Origin: Ulva prolifera
Lineage: Eukaryota; Chlorophyta; Ulvophyceae; Ulvales; Ulvaceae
Length of the DNA: 64,000 bases
Direction: 5' to 3'
NCBI GenBank assembly: GCA_023078555.1
Contig: CM041202.1
Location: forward strand, 3,654,022-3,718,021
Shown here one piece after another: positions 23,641 to 35,880 of this stretch. A program made the position numbers and the translations under genes. How positions within the stretch are numbered: position 1 is the stretch's first letter; each line of letters begins with the position of its first letter. The notes beneath the pieces are model-generated. The model saw only the letters and a program-made list of their open reading frames with translations, had not been told where the DNA came from and did not search any database.

Positions 23641-24778
23641 GGCCGGGCACGAGCGCTTACCACAGCCGTGCCGGTGATTCCATCTAAAGATTGAAGCCCC
23701 GCATGGAGCACATAAGCATTCCCTTTGCACAACGCCACCCTCAACCGGCGCAAAGCATTCGTCACAAACACACTATGGTATATAGACACCTCATGATACT
23801 GTTTGCTAGATACATAAATGTATCAGGCAAACATATACCCAAGGTACCAGAGAGGATGTATGCCTGAGAGTGCCAGCCTCATATCATGTGTCACGTCACA
23901 GTTGTGCGCAGGTGCTTCATGCATGCATATGTGTGCAGCTCCGCGTACAGACCTTGACAATACCAACACAACGCCTCCAGGGTTTCCCAGCGTGCCTAAT
24001 TTCACATATCATTCTCACATGACATGCCACAGTATGTCACAGACCTCTGGTGTTGTGGCGTGCCAGCACAATATGCATGCAAGCGTCGCATGCAAGCTCC
24101 TCGCCGGCCTCGTAGGTGCAGCATCGGGGTCCATCCCAGTGATTCCGTTGTCTACGTCCGCATGCAACACGACCTTGCTGTATGGGTGATGGAATTGATA
24201 CCATGCCAAATAGGCATGGCCTCTGGTGGAGTCGATTACATTTGAGGTTTCATGCGAGCTTCGACAAGTGTTGCTCCACCCTGAAGTGGGTGGCCTGTGC
24301 ATCGAGTGTGGTGCAGGCCCGCTCAGCTTCGTGACTGGTTTCTTGTGACGGAGAATGTCTCCTCTGTTTGATCACAAGTTCATCTACTTTCAAGGCAGCA
24401 CCGAGACAAGTTTTGCCAAGAGTTCAAGACGAAAATCTCAGTATGCCCCGGGACAGTGTTAGTGAAGAGGATCAATACTGTCTTGTTGTGTTTACAAACT
24501 GTCCGAAGTCTAACAGTGTACAAGATCTTTTATTATGACACAGCAATCATAGCGCCAATCCACTACGCTATAGCGCGCTAATGGACATCTGAAACTGGTT
24601 GGAAGGACAGCCTGAAATGCACTCACTGCTCACGTATATCTGGCACTACGCCAGGCTGGCTACAGAAGGTGCACACAACGTAATGCACTTGTGACGGTGG
24701 TGTTACACAGTCAGTTAAGGCGCCATGATGCCAAAAATTGCATAAGCGTGGATCATCCGGATGGTGCAGCCTGCCCGA
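23641..24778. other. No gene recognised between LINE and CCR4
   Basis: Short frames only. Mixed composition, no motif, no clear repeat. Confidence 0.4.
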
Positions 24779-27700
24779 CTAAACAGAGAATTCGAATTCA
24801 GCCATCAATGCAATATGATCTGATGGGCATTCAGGAGTAGGCAATCCACTGTGTTTGCTTCCATGCAGCAGTTCACTACAACAAGGCAACTCTAATAAAG
24901 CTGTAGGAGTTAGTGCTGGCTGGCTGCAGCATATGTAGTCCAAGGTTGCTTTGAAATCATGTGTGACGTTGGTAATCTGAGGCTCGTGCGTGCCACTACC
25001 CAGTCTGGATCTCAACAAACTCAATCTATGTGAATGTGGGGCAGGCTTCATGGCCATCGCATATGCACTCTGCAGATTCAAGCTGTGACTCAGCTTGTTG
25101 GTTCTATCTTCTTCTGTAAACATGTTGAGAGGATCCACCTGCAATTCCTCATGCCCAATCTCGATGTATCCACGCATCATCAGAGCGTGTGGTGCAGATC
25201 CTGGGATGCTGTTCAAGTCACCAGCCACAACCATTGGGATATTTGCACTATTTGCTATCTTCTCCAAACCTTTCAACAATGTGTGCACCTACATCTCACA
25301 TAAAGGAAGATATGTTCACAGACAGTTCAGGTTTCATGGTGAGCAATCACATCGGGAACGTGTACCTGCCAGAGCTTGACATCTGGGAGATCCTGATTAG
25401 AGTGAATGTGGGTGTTAGCTACGCACACCAAGCTACGAGAATCAGTGATGGCCCCTGTATTGGTATCTGCACCTTCCAACACAAGGATCAAAGCAACATT
25501 TGGTTTCATTAGTCGGTGCTCATGCTTACGTCGTTCGCTTTGATCTGCTATTGTTTCGACGTAGCTCTGTGCTGCTTTGTTGAATTCGACTTCATACTTT
25601 TTCACCAGGGTAAAGCGATCGCGACGATAAAATGTTGCACAGCCATCCATTGCGTAGCGTCCTCCCATCATCAATATATCCTCCTGCACCATGGCATAAA
25701 ACATCTACAGAGGAGGTTGGGGTTTTGTTGAACCAGGCTTCTACAGGCACTGCAGCCTTGCTGGCCTGCCGTCCCAATCTGAGTAGATTATTTGAATGGG
25801 CTACAAGAACAAGGGTAGAGATGATGCATATGCAAGCGGCAGTCACAAAAACGTACATGGGCCATACACTGTGTGCCAGCAAGCCAGCCACAGCCCGACC
25901 AGCAGTTTCAGTCGGATATGGCAGTCCTATAACAGTCGGTTCGAATCACATTAGCTGTCCATGCGTCAGCATCCATGCATCATGCCGCACGCCGAAACTC
26001 CGCTCAATCGCAGAGCGCAGAAATATTCAGCTCGGCGCGAGATCAGCTGCGATGGATTTCACGGAATTGACTGCTGCCTTAGTTGAGATCTGGAGATGCG
26101 TCTGTAACTTTTCGCGTAACGAATGAGCGATCAGACAGCATGCGCACGGAGATGAGAGATGAATTGATGGGATCACGGGAATTGGGGATGCGAGGTGATA
26201 AATGTGCTGATTGACAGGACATGAAACACATATGCTGGTGGTGTTGGCAGAGGCTGCACATCCCAGAACCGACATTGCTGCAGCCCCACAACCGCCTGAA
26301 ATTATCAGATAAGTGCAGTGGGCGCAATCGTGGCGGGCATGAGTGCCCAGCAGTTTCTTGCTGAGGCTCAACAGGCCATTTTGGACCTCACCTTTGGCAC
26401 ATACACACAAAACATGCCTCAACTTCAAGGCTCCAGCCTTTCACAGTCACAAATCAACCGTATTGGCTGCCGCTTTTTGCCACCAGGTGGCCATGCATCT
26501 CACACAGTAATCAATCACTCTCTCACAAAGTCGGCCTTCACACGGCTAATGTAATTCAGAGGGACAGATAACACGACCCGGTTAATGGCTGAGCGAGCCC
26601 AAAACAGCAAAACAAACACATCTTTTGTACGCGGAATTCCATGGCCCCAGGCCAGTGTCCAAATATCATACTACTCCACTTCATGTCTCCCGATGAAGAC
26701 AGTGGCATATACCGTATGTAATTACAAGAGTCGTCAGAGTCTGTCCCCAAAACAACATTTTTAACAACATTAATGCGTTGTCTCGGCCTTTACAGAGAAG
26801 AAACGACGAATGTGATATATATTGTTTCGTGATGTCCCGGCTTCTCGTTGCTGTGGTGATGACTTGCAAAACAATGAAACTGTACCGTTGTCCCGACCCA
26901 ACTAGCGCCAGCGATCAGAAAATCGCTAATGGGGCCATTCGTTGTAGACGACACTGTAAGTAGGTGGGCTAAGCTTGCACAAGCGGCGCACCAGCACGCA
27001 CAATGTGCATGTGCACGTATGCATGGGAGAGCGACGCAGAACGACAGGCATCTGTAGTGCACGAGAGCAGGCGTGGATGGCATAGTTGAGTAGAGGGCGT
27101 TTTTGTGAGTCTCATGATGCTCGCACAGGTCATATGGTGCACTGTGCGGGCCGGCATGGCGGGTTGACTGCCCTGAGAACAACCATTATCGCGCAGCCTG
27201 TGGCGGGTTCGCTGGCCAGACCTCGGATCCATGATAGCAATATGGTGCTGGATTAGTTTTCGAACGCCGCCGTGGACCGGGCGACTGTAGAGAGTCTGAT
27301 ATGCCACCGGGCTGGTACGGAGTCTTGTACCGCCGAGAGTTTGTGGAGACATAAGGCAGTGGGTGATCTGTTGTCTATACCATTTTCAGAGATAAATCAG
27401 GCGATCTGTGTAGTTGGGCCTGATTGCGCTCTCAGTAGGCTTGGCTGCCACCCGGGGGTGCAGCACCGCACCCATACACCGCTCTGACACCCCCGCCGCA
27501 CGGGCCACAGCTGCGCAACAATCCTGTCCTTTGGATGCAAACAGCACAGTTTGCTTTAGAGTATACGGTGCTTGATTGCTGTGCATTCCGCCAGGCAGTC
27601 TGCGGGTGGGCCTGATGATTCACAGAGTTGAATGGCCCCATTAGCATTTTCCTGACCGCCAGTACGGCAGATGTACCAGAATTGTTCTTTCGCAAAGAGA

Positions 27701-30700
27701 CAACTCAGCGCTGTACACTATGCAAACACTGTCGCATCACACATTCATAACAGGCCCTGTCAATCTCCGCATGTCGTCTTGTAGTAGCTGACATGTGCGC
27801 GCGCAGATGTTGCTGCCGAACATCGCAGCTGCGCACGCTCAGCTTCTGTGCGATTTCTATCTGCTTTTGCAACGACATGCTCGGGATTAGCAAGATCATG
27901 TATCGTAAAGAGGCCTGTGATCAATTTTGGGACCTTGCTAGATGGCTCGTCGCCTTCTGTAACCTCAATGTAACTCGATTCGCTCATAGCGACTAATCTC
28001 ATGCGCTAATCCAAACAAAATGAACAGGTAATGCAGTGTCGGTGTGGCGAGCGTCCAAACAACAGAATGCGTTTGTCCCGAACTTTACAACATATGCCCG
28101 ACGAGCCACGGAAATATTAAACAGCCCGTCTGTCCCTCTAGCCGCGTAAACGACGGCACACAAAAAAATTAAAATTCTTTCCACGTCGAGTCTCAGTGAA
28201 ACCCACAACGACTCTTTAAATTACATGCGGTAATAGCCTATGGCCAAAAAATCAAAGCGGTCAGGAAAAAGCTAATGGGGCCATTCAACTCTGTGAATTT
28301 TCAGGCCCACCCGCAGACTGCCTGGCGGAATGCACAGCAGTCAAGCCCCATAGTCTCTTAAGCAGACTGTGGTGTTTTCATTCAATGGACAGGATTGTTG
28401 CGCAGCTGTGGCCCGTGCGGCAGGGGTGTCAGAGCGGTCTATGGGTGCGGTGCTGCACCCTCGGGTGACAGCCAAGCCCACTGAGAGCGCAGTCAGCCTC
28501 AACAACAGAGATCACCTGATTTATCTCTGAAAATTTTACAGACAACAGATCACCCACTGCCTTATGTCTCCACAAACTCTCGCCGGTACGAGACTCCGTA
28601 CCAGCCCGGTGGCATTTCAGACTCTCTGCACTTTCCACGTCCACGACGGCGTTCGAAAACTAATCCAGCACCATCTTGATATCATAAATCCGAGATCTGG
28701 CCAGCGAACCCGCCACAGGCTGCGCGATGATGGTTGTTCTCAGGGCAGTCAACACGCCGTGCCGGCCCGCACAGTGCCCCATATGACCTGTGCGAGCATC
28801 ACGAGACTCACAAAAACGCCCTCTACTCAACTATGCCATCCACGCCTGCTCTCGTGCACTACAGATGCCAGTCGGCACCGCGTCGGAACTGTGTCGCCGC
28901 AGCCGTCCCAGCGGGTACAACCCCTGCAACGGCCGCGGTCGTACGATGACCTGCCGCGAGGCTCTGGTGGCGGCGGGCCGCGGCTCGTGCGACGCACTCA
29001 TAAGGCGCTCGAAAAATGCAACATCCAGGGGTGTCCGTACAGGCCTCGGTCTGTGGTGGCAGCGCTGCTGCGGCCAACAGCAGAGTTCCATTACTGCTAC
29101 AGGTGTGACCTGCCCCCTATTGATACTCTGAACGGTTCAGCAGTCTGGCGTCGCACTCCCATGCATACGTGCACATGCACATCGTGCGTGCTTGTGCGCC
29201 GCTTGTGCAACCTTACCCCACCTGGGATGCTACTTACAGTGTCGTCTACAGCGAATGGCCCCATTAGCGATTTTCTTACCGAAAGTAGTGCCGCTGAAGT
29301 GAGCTCCTGCTGTGCAGTGGGGGTGCTTTGCACCATGAGGTAGAAACTGACTGATTCAACAGTTTGGGATACACATGGAATACCATGCAGCAGAATAATG
29401 CGACAAGACGGCAAGCGCCATGGCGCCCACACTTGATTGCCCACGCTTGATCGCCCACACTTGATCGTTGACCGGCACATCGCACAAAACAAGGAAACAT
29501 CACCAGCCATAGATGAGATGTGCTGGACAGAGGCAAGGCCTTTGCTCACAAAACTCTGCAACCCGGACTAGCTTACACAGTGTGCTGAAAATTCCTGCCA
29601 GCATACCATCGCCCGATCACATGCACAGGCTAATATATGAACATGTAACTTTTAAGCGCACAGCCCAGGAGATTTCTTTGCAGTTTAACATCATACACAC
29701 TACAGCAAAGGTGGCTTTTGCAGGACCGCTACAGGCTACTGTGCATGGACATCGTTCTACAAACATGGCTTGATCAGGGCAGATTAAATGTGATCGTAGT
29801 GAAAACGGACTGTGACACCATCTACCACGACCGGAACAGGATCGCATACTTGATGCCATTTGGTGCCACACACTTACCCAGCGACAACGATACACGCACA
29901 CACAGACAAATAGGACCGCAGTATATCCTTTCAATCTCACTGCAAACACATGCATTTGAGACACTCCTGGGCGGTTCTGCAGCATCGCAAATGCCAATTG
30001 CTACGCGTGTCATCGCGGCCAGGACCGGTTGCAGTGGCGAGCGCAGAATTCAATCTCCTCCCGTGGTGATACTGCTGCATATTGCGACCCATAGCAAGCA
30101 GATAGTATGGCTGGCCCGACCCATGTAAGCAGAGAACAGATGCCTAGGGCTGACTTGACTGCCAGGCCCACCGCAACAAGACGTCACGGCAGTGTCACAT
30201 ACACATGAGGCGATGCAAAGCCTCAGACATGCACAGTCACGAATCTGACACGGCGGCGCTGAGATTCACTCGCATGGCATTGTACTTTGACATGCACGAG
30301 CCGCAGTGAAAGTGATCAGGTCAAACGAGCTCTGATGATTGCATGGCAAAGAATGAAGACAGAATGCAAGAACCATAAGCATCAATCTAAAGCTACACCA
30401 TGAGACACAGTGGGTGACGACGGTGCACAGTCGCTGTTCAGCCAGCTCCCATCCTTTGCAGCAGTCGCCAGCGCCGCACAGTCATTACAGGCACAGCAAC
30501 ATGAATCACACAGACAAGCGATGCAATGACTGCAGATAGCATTTCTTGACTTTGGGAGTGATTCGCAAGCCAGCACTCTCACTGCAATAGTTTCCTTGAC
30601 GTGCATCGTAAAGTCTGGAATGACATGGACTATGCACTGATGTGATAGACGCATGATGCTTCCACTCTGCAGTATATGCATCCCTTGACCCAGGCAGATC

Positions 30701-33654
30701 TCTACTGAATTCTTTTCGTTGCTGATTGCAGGTCATGCTCTTAGCAGAACAGATAGCCCAGGTGCATTCGATGAATTTGCTGGCGCAGCAGACGTAGTTC
30801 TAGGTTGTCTGCGGCAATATTCACAAGAAATGGAGACTCCATTTGTGGGCATGCTCATTGGTGATGGCACAGATCCCAAGTTGCTTCATGAGCAACCAGC
30901 GCCAGCCATGGCCAGTGATGCATTCACAGCATTGCTGGCTGCATCCAGCAAGGAAACCCATGGCAGAGAGCGATGTTGCGACAGTTTTGGAAAGCAACAC
31001 CAGCGAAGGTCAGCAAGCGAGGAGAGGCAATGCACAACTGACAAAACTCAAAATTGGCTTTCTGGCAGAACAACATCATGAGGATCTGCACAGGCATGTT
31101 AATACCAAGACGCATATTTTGGTGCATCACACTCGAGCCTACAAGACGATGTGGGCGGAATTACCCCTGCCATCAAGCTCAGCTGCTCAAGTAGGTATCC
31201 AATTTTCGTTTGAGTGAATACAGCTGAGCAGCAGAGAGGAGGACCTAGGCACCGATCAAGCTCTTGCTTGCTCAGTTATAGGTGTGCTACAGTTGGATGA
31301 TACAATAGCTCAGCGACCTGCCATTGCTAGCCAGGACGCGGCAACCAGCCAGAACACCGATGCATTGAGTGCTCAGTCAATGGAAAGCTGAGCTAATTGT
31401 GCAATCGCCGAGCAGACACTAAACGATTGTGCAAAAGTGAATGACTTTCTCGCTTCGCTCGCTGTATCTCGAGACAGCGGGGGCATTGTAATTCACTGTC
31501 ATACTTTCAATCGGACAAGACTGCAAGTAGGGATATCACTCGTCACGACTGAGTCATTAGCGTTGTAGCTGATGATATAGAACCACTGTTCTCAATCAAC
31601 GGATGCTGAAAATGAGCAAGAATGGGGACCTTCCAAATCAATTCAGCACGGCATGTGATAAATACAGCCACCTCATGTCATCAAGACAGAAGGTATTTAT
31701 GTTTTACTCATAGTTGATGCAGCCAGCGCACCAAAATCCAGCAGCGGCAGGTGGTGGCTGTGGTATTGGTGGACCTGCCATGCAAGCTGCGAGTTGAGTC
31801 CTGTTCTAACTTTTTAGAAAGGAATTACTCTGGCGGACATAGATGGCTGGTACCACTATTAGCTAGACTTTGTTTCCATTTTATCATGTCCAGCATAGAC
31901 CACAGTGTCCACACACGAACGGTGAGCAATCCACAAGAAAAAGGAAGTGGTGACGAGGAGCACTACGCCAGCGAAAGGTGGAAGGTAGTGTCATGGTACT
32001 TATCGTGACCACCGAAACAACCTTGTTACGGCACCTGAGACAACATACTGAACACCATGCGAAGAGGATCGCTCTGAGTTCAAAGCTGAAGGTACTTGAT
32101 AGCAACAAACAATGGAACCACGGCTGCACTTACTGATTGAAGCATTGAATAATGTTTGGCCAAAAAGCGGTGACATGTGACGCAAAGCTATGATGTTGCA
32201 GAAAGCTGGACTTTGTGTCCAGACAAATGATATGTTCCAGTAAAACTGCACATGTCTCTTGCCTTTTCATGCAACAGCTCCAGATCATTCACACATCGCC
32301 ACATTTGTTTGTCCAGTAAGCTCTGGTGGCAGTTTGCTGCCACTTTGCACAAACCAGGGGCAAGCTCAGATGCTGCCAGATTCAACACATCATGTAATGT
32401 AACAAAAGTATTTGATTTCTCCAGAATCTATTTGCTGATTGCATGCAGTACCACATGAACCAGTCTGATGTTGGTGCAGAGCACACAACCCGCACAGCAA
32501 TGCTTCGCACCTGGGTTTTCTTCTTGAATACAGCATCAAATCCCCTTTTGTCCATTTCAGGACGAAGATCTTCATGAAAACTTGTTGACTGTACTTCTTG
32601 CAGACAAATAATGTCAGCATTGTAAAGCTCCAGCTCCTGCAGAATAAGCTGCCGGCGATATTGCCACAACAAAGCATACGGTTCTGATGTCGGGAACGCC
32701 TGCTGTGTTGCATATAAATCTGCGAGAATATTGTATGTGAGCACAGTGAATCGCTTCCCATTCCTGGACGTCTGTGGCGCAAGCGGCACCATCTCTCGAT
32801 GAAGTGGCTTGGGTATCCGCTGGACTGGAGGTGTCGTTAACACCTGAAGGCTTGAAGCAACACCTTCATCCGTATTCTGATTTGCAATCTACAACATGGC
32901 AACGGTTACTCAACACGGCAATGTTTGCTGTCACCATCCTGCTCCTCATGGACCCACACTAGCACAGCGAGCAAGGACAGCCAGCAACGACGATACGCTC
33001 CTAAGAAAACTACCCGAAGGTATCGCACCATCACACGTAGCTGCAAGCAATGGCTTATATCAAGCTCACAAGGTGTATAGGTTTTCGATGTGCTCACAAG
33101 AATCCACCCATCATCAGAGGTATCTGGTACCGTAGCATTGCTTGGTGTCACATGCAAACTTGAGCTCCCTGCACAACACGACGTCGAGATCTACAGGAGC
33201 CCGAACCGATATTCCCAAATTCAAAGATGAGTGCCTTACTTTCTGCAGTCCTTATCTTGGCAGAGTGAGCCCTTTCCCAGAACCTACGCTGCAGATGGAA
33301 GTGCTGCTGGAAGCACGTCAGGCTGCAGTGGCAAGCTTGGGGAAATATGTAACCATACGGAGTCAGCTCAGACTTCCAGAATGCACAGTAAAACGCTGCA
33401 GGCCGGTTGGGGTGTATATGACAATAAACCGTGCTACCAATATGATGCTCGGTGTCGGCCGCTCTATACCAGCGATAGCGCAGCAGCGATTGATCAACAG
33501 ATACTTCACTAGTCTGATCCAGTGCATTGTCTTCAGAGCTTTGGTGACAAGAACTAGCGCCCGCGGAGCACTTGACGTAGGCGTCCAATGTTACTCCCGC
33601 CACAGGCTCCCGCACTTGTAGCTGAACAGACCCTATTCGAAATTTGGTTGTCAT
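24779..33654 (-). CDS. CCR4: CCR4-type mRNA deadenylase (CCR4-NOT catalytic subunit)
   Basis: Removes poly(A) tails from mRNA as part of CCR4-NOT. The ATG is at 33654-33652. The N-terminal exons encode RYRWYR and a MYND-like zinc region (CHIHP, YCAFW, CHCSLTCF), then KTYTPCELDISHCLQL, as in plant CCR4a/b. Exon 32888-32511 starts the catalytic domain (FTVLTYNILADLY, YRRQLILQEL, ICLQEVQ). Exon 25683-25366 continues with MDGCATFYRRDRFTLVKKY, VEFNKAAQ and THIHSNQDLPDVKLWQ. Exon 25288-24779 has VHTLLKGLEKIA, GDLNSIPGSAPH and CPSDHIALMAEF. The catalytic Glu, GDxN and SDH residues are present. All junctions named are GT-AG and keep frame: 25289-25365 (77 nt) and 25684-32510 (6,827 nt). The exon borders at 33.0-33.2 kb are approximate. 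Plant CCR4 has no leucine-rich repeats, and none are seen here. Confidence 0.9.
26020..26553 (+). repeat. Dispersed repeat, copy 1 (in CCR4 intron)
   Basis: About 530 bp, homologous and inverted relative to 52870-53400. Shared words include GCGAGATCAGC, GATTTCACGGAA/GAATTTCACGGAA, the NMP-LQG-SLSQSQ-NRIGC translation and GCTAATGTAA at the end. The two copies are clearly diverged. Translation of both gives related peptides (F-TE-T--L-E), which hints at an old coding element, but no family is recognised. Confidence 0.6.
26912..27658 (+). mobile_element. Unnamed TIR transposon, copy 1 (747 bp)
   Basis: Ends are inverted repeats of about 30 bp. The outer part is CGATCAGAAAATCGC here and GGTCAGGAAAA in the others; the inner part is GCTAATGGGGCCATTC. 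CCAG flanks both sides (26908-26911, 27659-27662), giving a 4-bp target duplication. It is homologous to 28258-29281 in opposite orientation but lacks about 270 bp of the middle. No transposase is visible, so it is non-autonomous. TSD length would fit Ginger, Sola or Academ-type elements, but I cannot assign it. Confidence 0.8.
28258..29281 (-). mobile_element. Unnamed TIR transposon, copy 2 (1,024 bp), inverted relative to copy 1
   Basis: Starts CGGTCAGGAAAAAGC and ends with the inverted GCGATTTTCTTACCG. AAAG flanks both sides (28254-28257, 29282-29285). The interior matches copy 1 reversed (for example GGACAGGATTGTTGCGCAGC). It carries an extra GC-rich block at about 28868-29145. The long plus-strand frame across it (28564-29343) has no known domain. 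Confidence 0.8.
30731..31190 (+). other. Possible exon(s) inside the CCR4 intron, opposite strand
   Basis: An acceptor-like TTGATTGCAG at 30722-30731 is followed by protein-like sequence (HALSRTDSPGAFDEFAGAAD, METPFVGMLIGDGTDPKLL). A second frame then runs through KLKIGFLAEQHHEDLHRHV to SAAQ before a good donor GTAGGTATCC near 31192. The two frames differ by one, so an intron or frameshift would be needed. No family recognised. It may be a nested gene, a dead gene or chance. Confidence 0.25.
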
Positions 33655-33672
33655 ATTATTGTTTGATGTGAC

Positions 33673-34138
33673 ATGGCCTCTGCAGCTGTGCGCCACCACC
33701 TCCGTGGTGCCGCCACTCTATCGAGCGGTTCACCGGTCCACCGTGTACCAATACGCGCTAAAGCATTGACCACGTCCACGCTGGACCATACAGCGCAATT
33801 CGTTTCAACAGGTTGCAAAGGAGGTGGCTGCGGCACGCTGGACAAAAGGCCGTGAAGGCAGAGCGTACAAAAGGCGTCCTACGGCAACGAAAGGACAACC
33901 AGCTGACCAAGGATGCTTACTGTGGAACGTTCAATGTACTGCAGCACGCATGCATCTTCGTTGCGGCATCATCATTGGACCCGCAAGGTACCTGCATCGT
34001 GGACTGTGGTGGACTTGCGTGACACGCTCATCGGTGCGCGGACCCCGTGCAGGTCGACTGAATGGCAGAGCTGTGCGGTTGCCCAGATTACTGCATCATA
34101 GCTGCAGAGATATGCATGCCGAACCTCTCTATTTGTGA
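33673..34138 (+). CDS. Possible small gene divergent from CCR4
   Basis: The plus-strand ATG at 33673 lies 18 nt from the CCR4 start codon and runs away from it. The first about 45 residues (MASAAVRHHLRGAATLSSG) are rich in Ala, Ser, Arg and Val and poor in acids, like an organelle presequence. A basic segment follows in another frame (QRRWLRHAGQKAVKAERTKG, then NQLTKDAYCGTFNVL), which would need a short intron. No family recognised. The closeness of the two start codons argues against both being right. Confidence 0.2.
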
Positions 34139-34210
34139 GTGCCAGAACCCAAGCTTCCGGCGGATGTGCAATTCTTTAGGTGTAAAGTAAAGCAAATCTA
34201 AATTTACTGA

Positions 34211-34470
34211 GCCGTATCCTATTGGACATTGACAACTCCGAATTAACGGGACCACATATGCCGAAGGGGTAAACCACCTGGAAACCCCCCTCAGACGACC
34301 GTACGCAACTCACAGGGCCTCCTCCTGTGCTAAGCGAGGTGGTCACGTACGGCCGTTTCGATTCCCCAAAGCGCACGCAGAATCGAACCCACGACCTCCT
34401 GAAACGGAGGGGGTAGCTTTTAATCCGTCCTCAACCCATTGGAGGTGTTCTAAATGGCTTTGCCGGGCTA
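34211..34470 (-). mobile_element. tRNA-derived SINE with a LINE-like 3' tail
   Basis: Read on the minus strand, the 5' part contains a pol III B-box (GGTTCGATTC, reverse of 34380-34389). A tRNA-like body lies upstream, with GGGTTGAGGACGG and a CCTCC/GGAGG stem that would suit a long variable arm. The 3' 42 bp (34252-34211) match the 3' end of the LINE at 20232-20191 at nearly every position, with common core CGGAGTTGTCAATGTCCAA. A tRNA head plus a LINE tail is the known architecture of SINEs mobilised by a partner LINE. The left and right limits are approximate. Confidence 0.6.
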
Positions 34471-34779
34471 CAGAATTGCTGCTGCACACCTACGCCATGG
34501 CTCAAAAAGTCCAGCAGCAGCCGCCAAACGAATGTGGCACACAAAAGACCTCTCGCCGCTAACAAGCCATCCGGCCTGAGCGGCGAGCTGCCCCTCGGGA
34601 ATCCTGCCCGCTTGGCACCACCGACCGATGGCCTCTGGCTCTCGGGCGGCCGGCTCCGCTTCGCGTGCGGGATGTCTTCGATGGCATGTGCAGGGAATGC
34701 GGGGACGACTTGGGCACCGCATCATTCCTGGTGCGATGCAGCGCGGGCCGGCTGGGCTGCGAGGCGTTGTGCCAGGCTA

Positions 34780-35060
34780 GCAGGGTGCGTTGTGGTCTGG
34801 GGTGGGGTGGGGTTTGGGGCTGGGGCGGCCCCCGGCAGTCGGGCGTGCCGGATGGGCGGTCTCGGGCGGCACTGTGTCGGGCGCGGCTCTGTCGTGTGGA
34901 GACAGGCATCGAGGTGTTGGGTGTTGTGTGGGTGTGTTTGGGGTAATTTGTGGTCTGCGGATCTGTGTCGTTTACTGGGAGCGTGGTGAGTTTTGTGTGT
35001 GTTTGTTGCGTGGGTATCTGGGTGTTTACTTGATCTGCGTGCTTCTTTCGCCGCCTCGCC
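34780..35060 (+). repeat. G+T-rich tract
   Basis: Strand-biased runs such as GGGGTGGGGTGGGGTTTGGGG, which could fold as G-quadruplex, then TGTGTTTG stretches. A similar composition occurs at 16310-16400, and both are followed by CGCCGCC/CCTCGCC words. The long minus-strand frame across it is a Pro/Thr-rich shadow of the composition. Confidence 0.45.
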
Positions 35061-35880
35061 ACCTTCCACAGGCAGCTTCGACAAATGGGTGAACTCGTTG
35101 TATAGCGGTGGTGGTATCGGAAAATTTGGCCAAACTTGGAATTGCACAAAAAGCACGTGCATTCTGTTGCTTGTGTTGAGTGATGCACGACTATGTTTTT
35201 TGCGTCTTCAGATGATGCCTATGCGCGTAGCTAGATGTATTTCTCTGTCAAGGAACGCACAGCTTTACACCGTGCTACCGCGCAACACCGTTCGAGTACA
35301 GCGGAGAGTTTGAAAGTCCGCTGCTCGTTGTGAGGTCAGTCGATATGGACTGCTGTTGCTTTAAGGAGCACAACTACGTTGATTGCATTGCAAGAAAAGC
35401 CATGATTTTCTCTGGCGTACTCTTGCAAGCGCGTCCGGTTACCAGCATTTACCACTGGTTTGCGTCGGTAGAGCTCGAGCATGTCTCCTGCCGGCCCAAT
35501 CGGGCAGCTTTAAAACAAGAGCCACTGGCTGTTGGCTCTATTGTAGTGTGAATGGCGTCTGTGATTGATTTCGTGGCCAGCACGATGGAACATTTTGTTG
35601 CCGGGGCGGAGGCGAATGTCCAGCTTCTACGACGAATTACATAATTTCAATATCAAATCATATTGGGGCAGCCATTGACAGCTGTCGATGCGCGCATTGC
35701 ATGCTGCCACTGCAGTGGGAGTGTCCACAGGCTGCCTGTGAGACGCGAATGCACAAAATCTGACTGCAACAAGGCGCGATCACAGACTCAGCCACCACCA
35801 GAGGCACAATCTTGACACACATCTAACAATGTCGCATGTTGACTTTCTGGTTGTGCATGTTCCGCTGGTGACAATGTTGG

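Larger units (their letters stand above)
25684..32510 (-). other. 6.8-kb intron of CCR4
   Basis: Donor CAG|GTGCGAAG at 32510 and acceptor GGTGCAG|GAG at 25684. Phase 0: KKKTQ joins EDILMMGGRYAMDG. It contains the dispersed repeat at 26020-26553, the two TIR elements at 26912 and 28258, and a possible exon on the other strand at 30.7-31.2 kb. The remaining parts, including 29286-30730 and 31200-32500, show nothing recognisable. Confidence 0.85.

Noticed and set aside
27760-28002. 80-codon minus-strand frame between the TIR copies (SYIEVTEGDEPSSKVPKL)
   Set aside because: Protein-like start but too short, with no splice partner or family found.
28564-29343. 259-codon plus-strand frame over TIR copy 2
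   Set aside because: Runs through both element ends into flank, shows no transposase motif, and copy 1 does not keep it open.
34559-35188. 209-codon minus-strand frame
   Set aside because: Pro/Thr/His-rich shadow of the G+T-rich tract. No domain.
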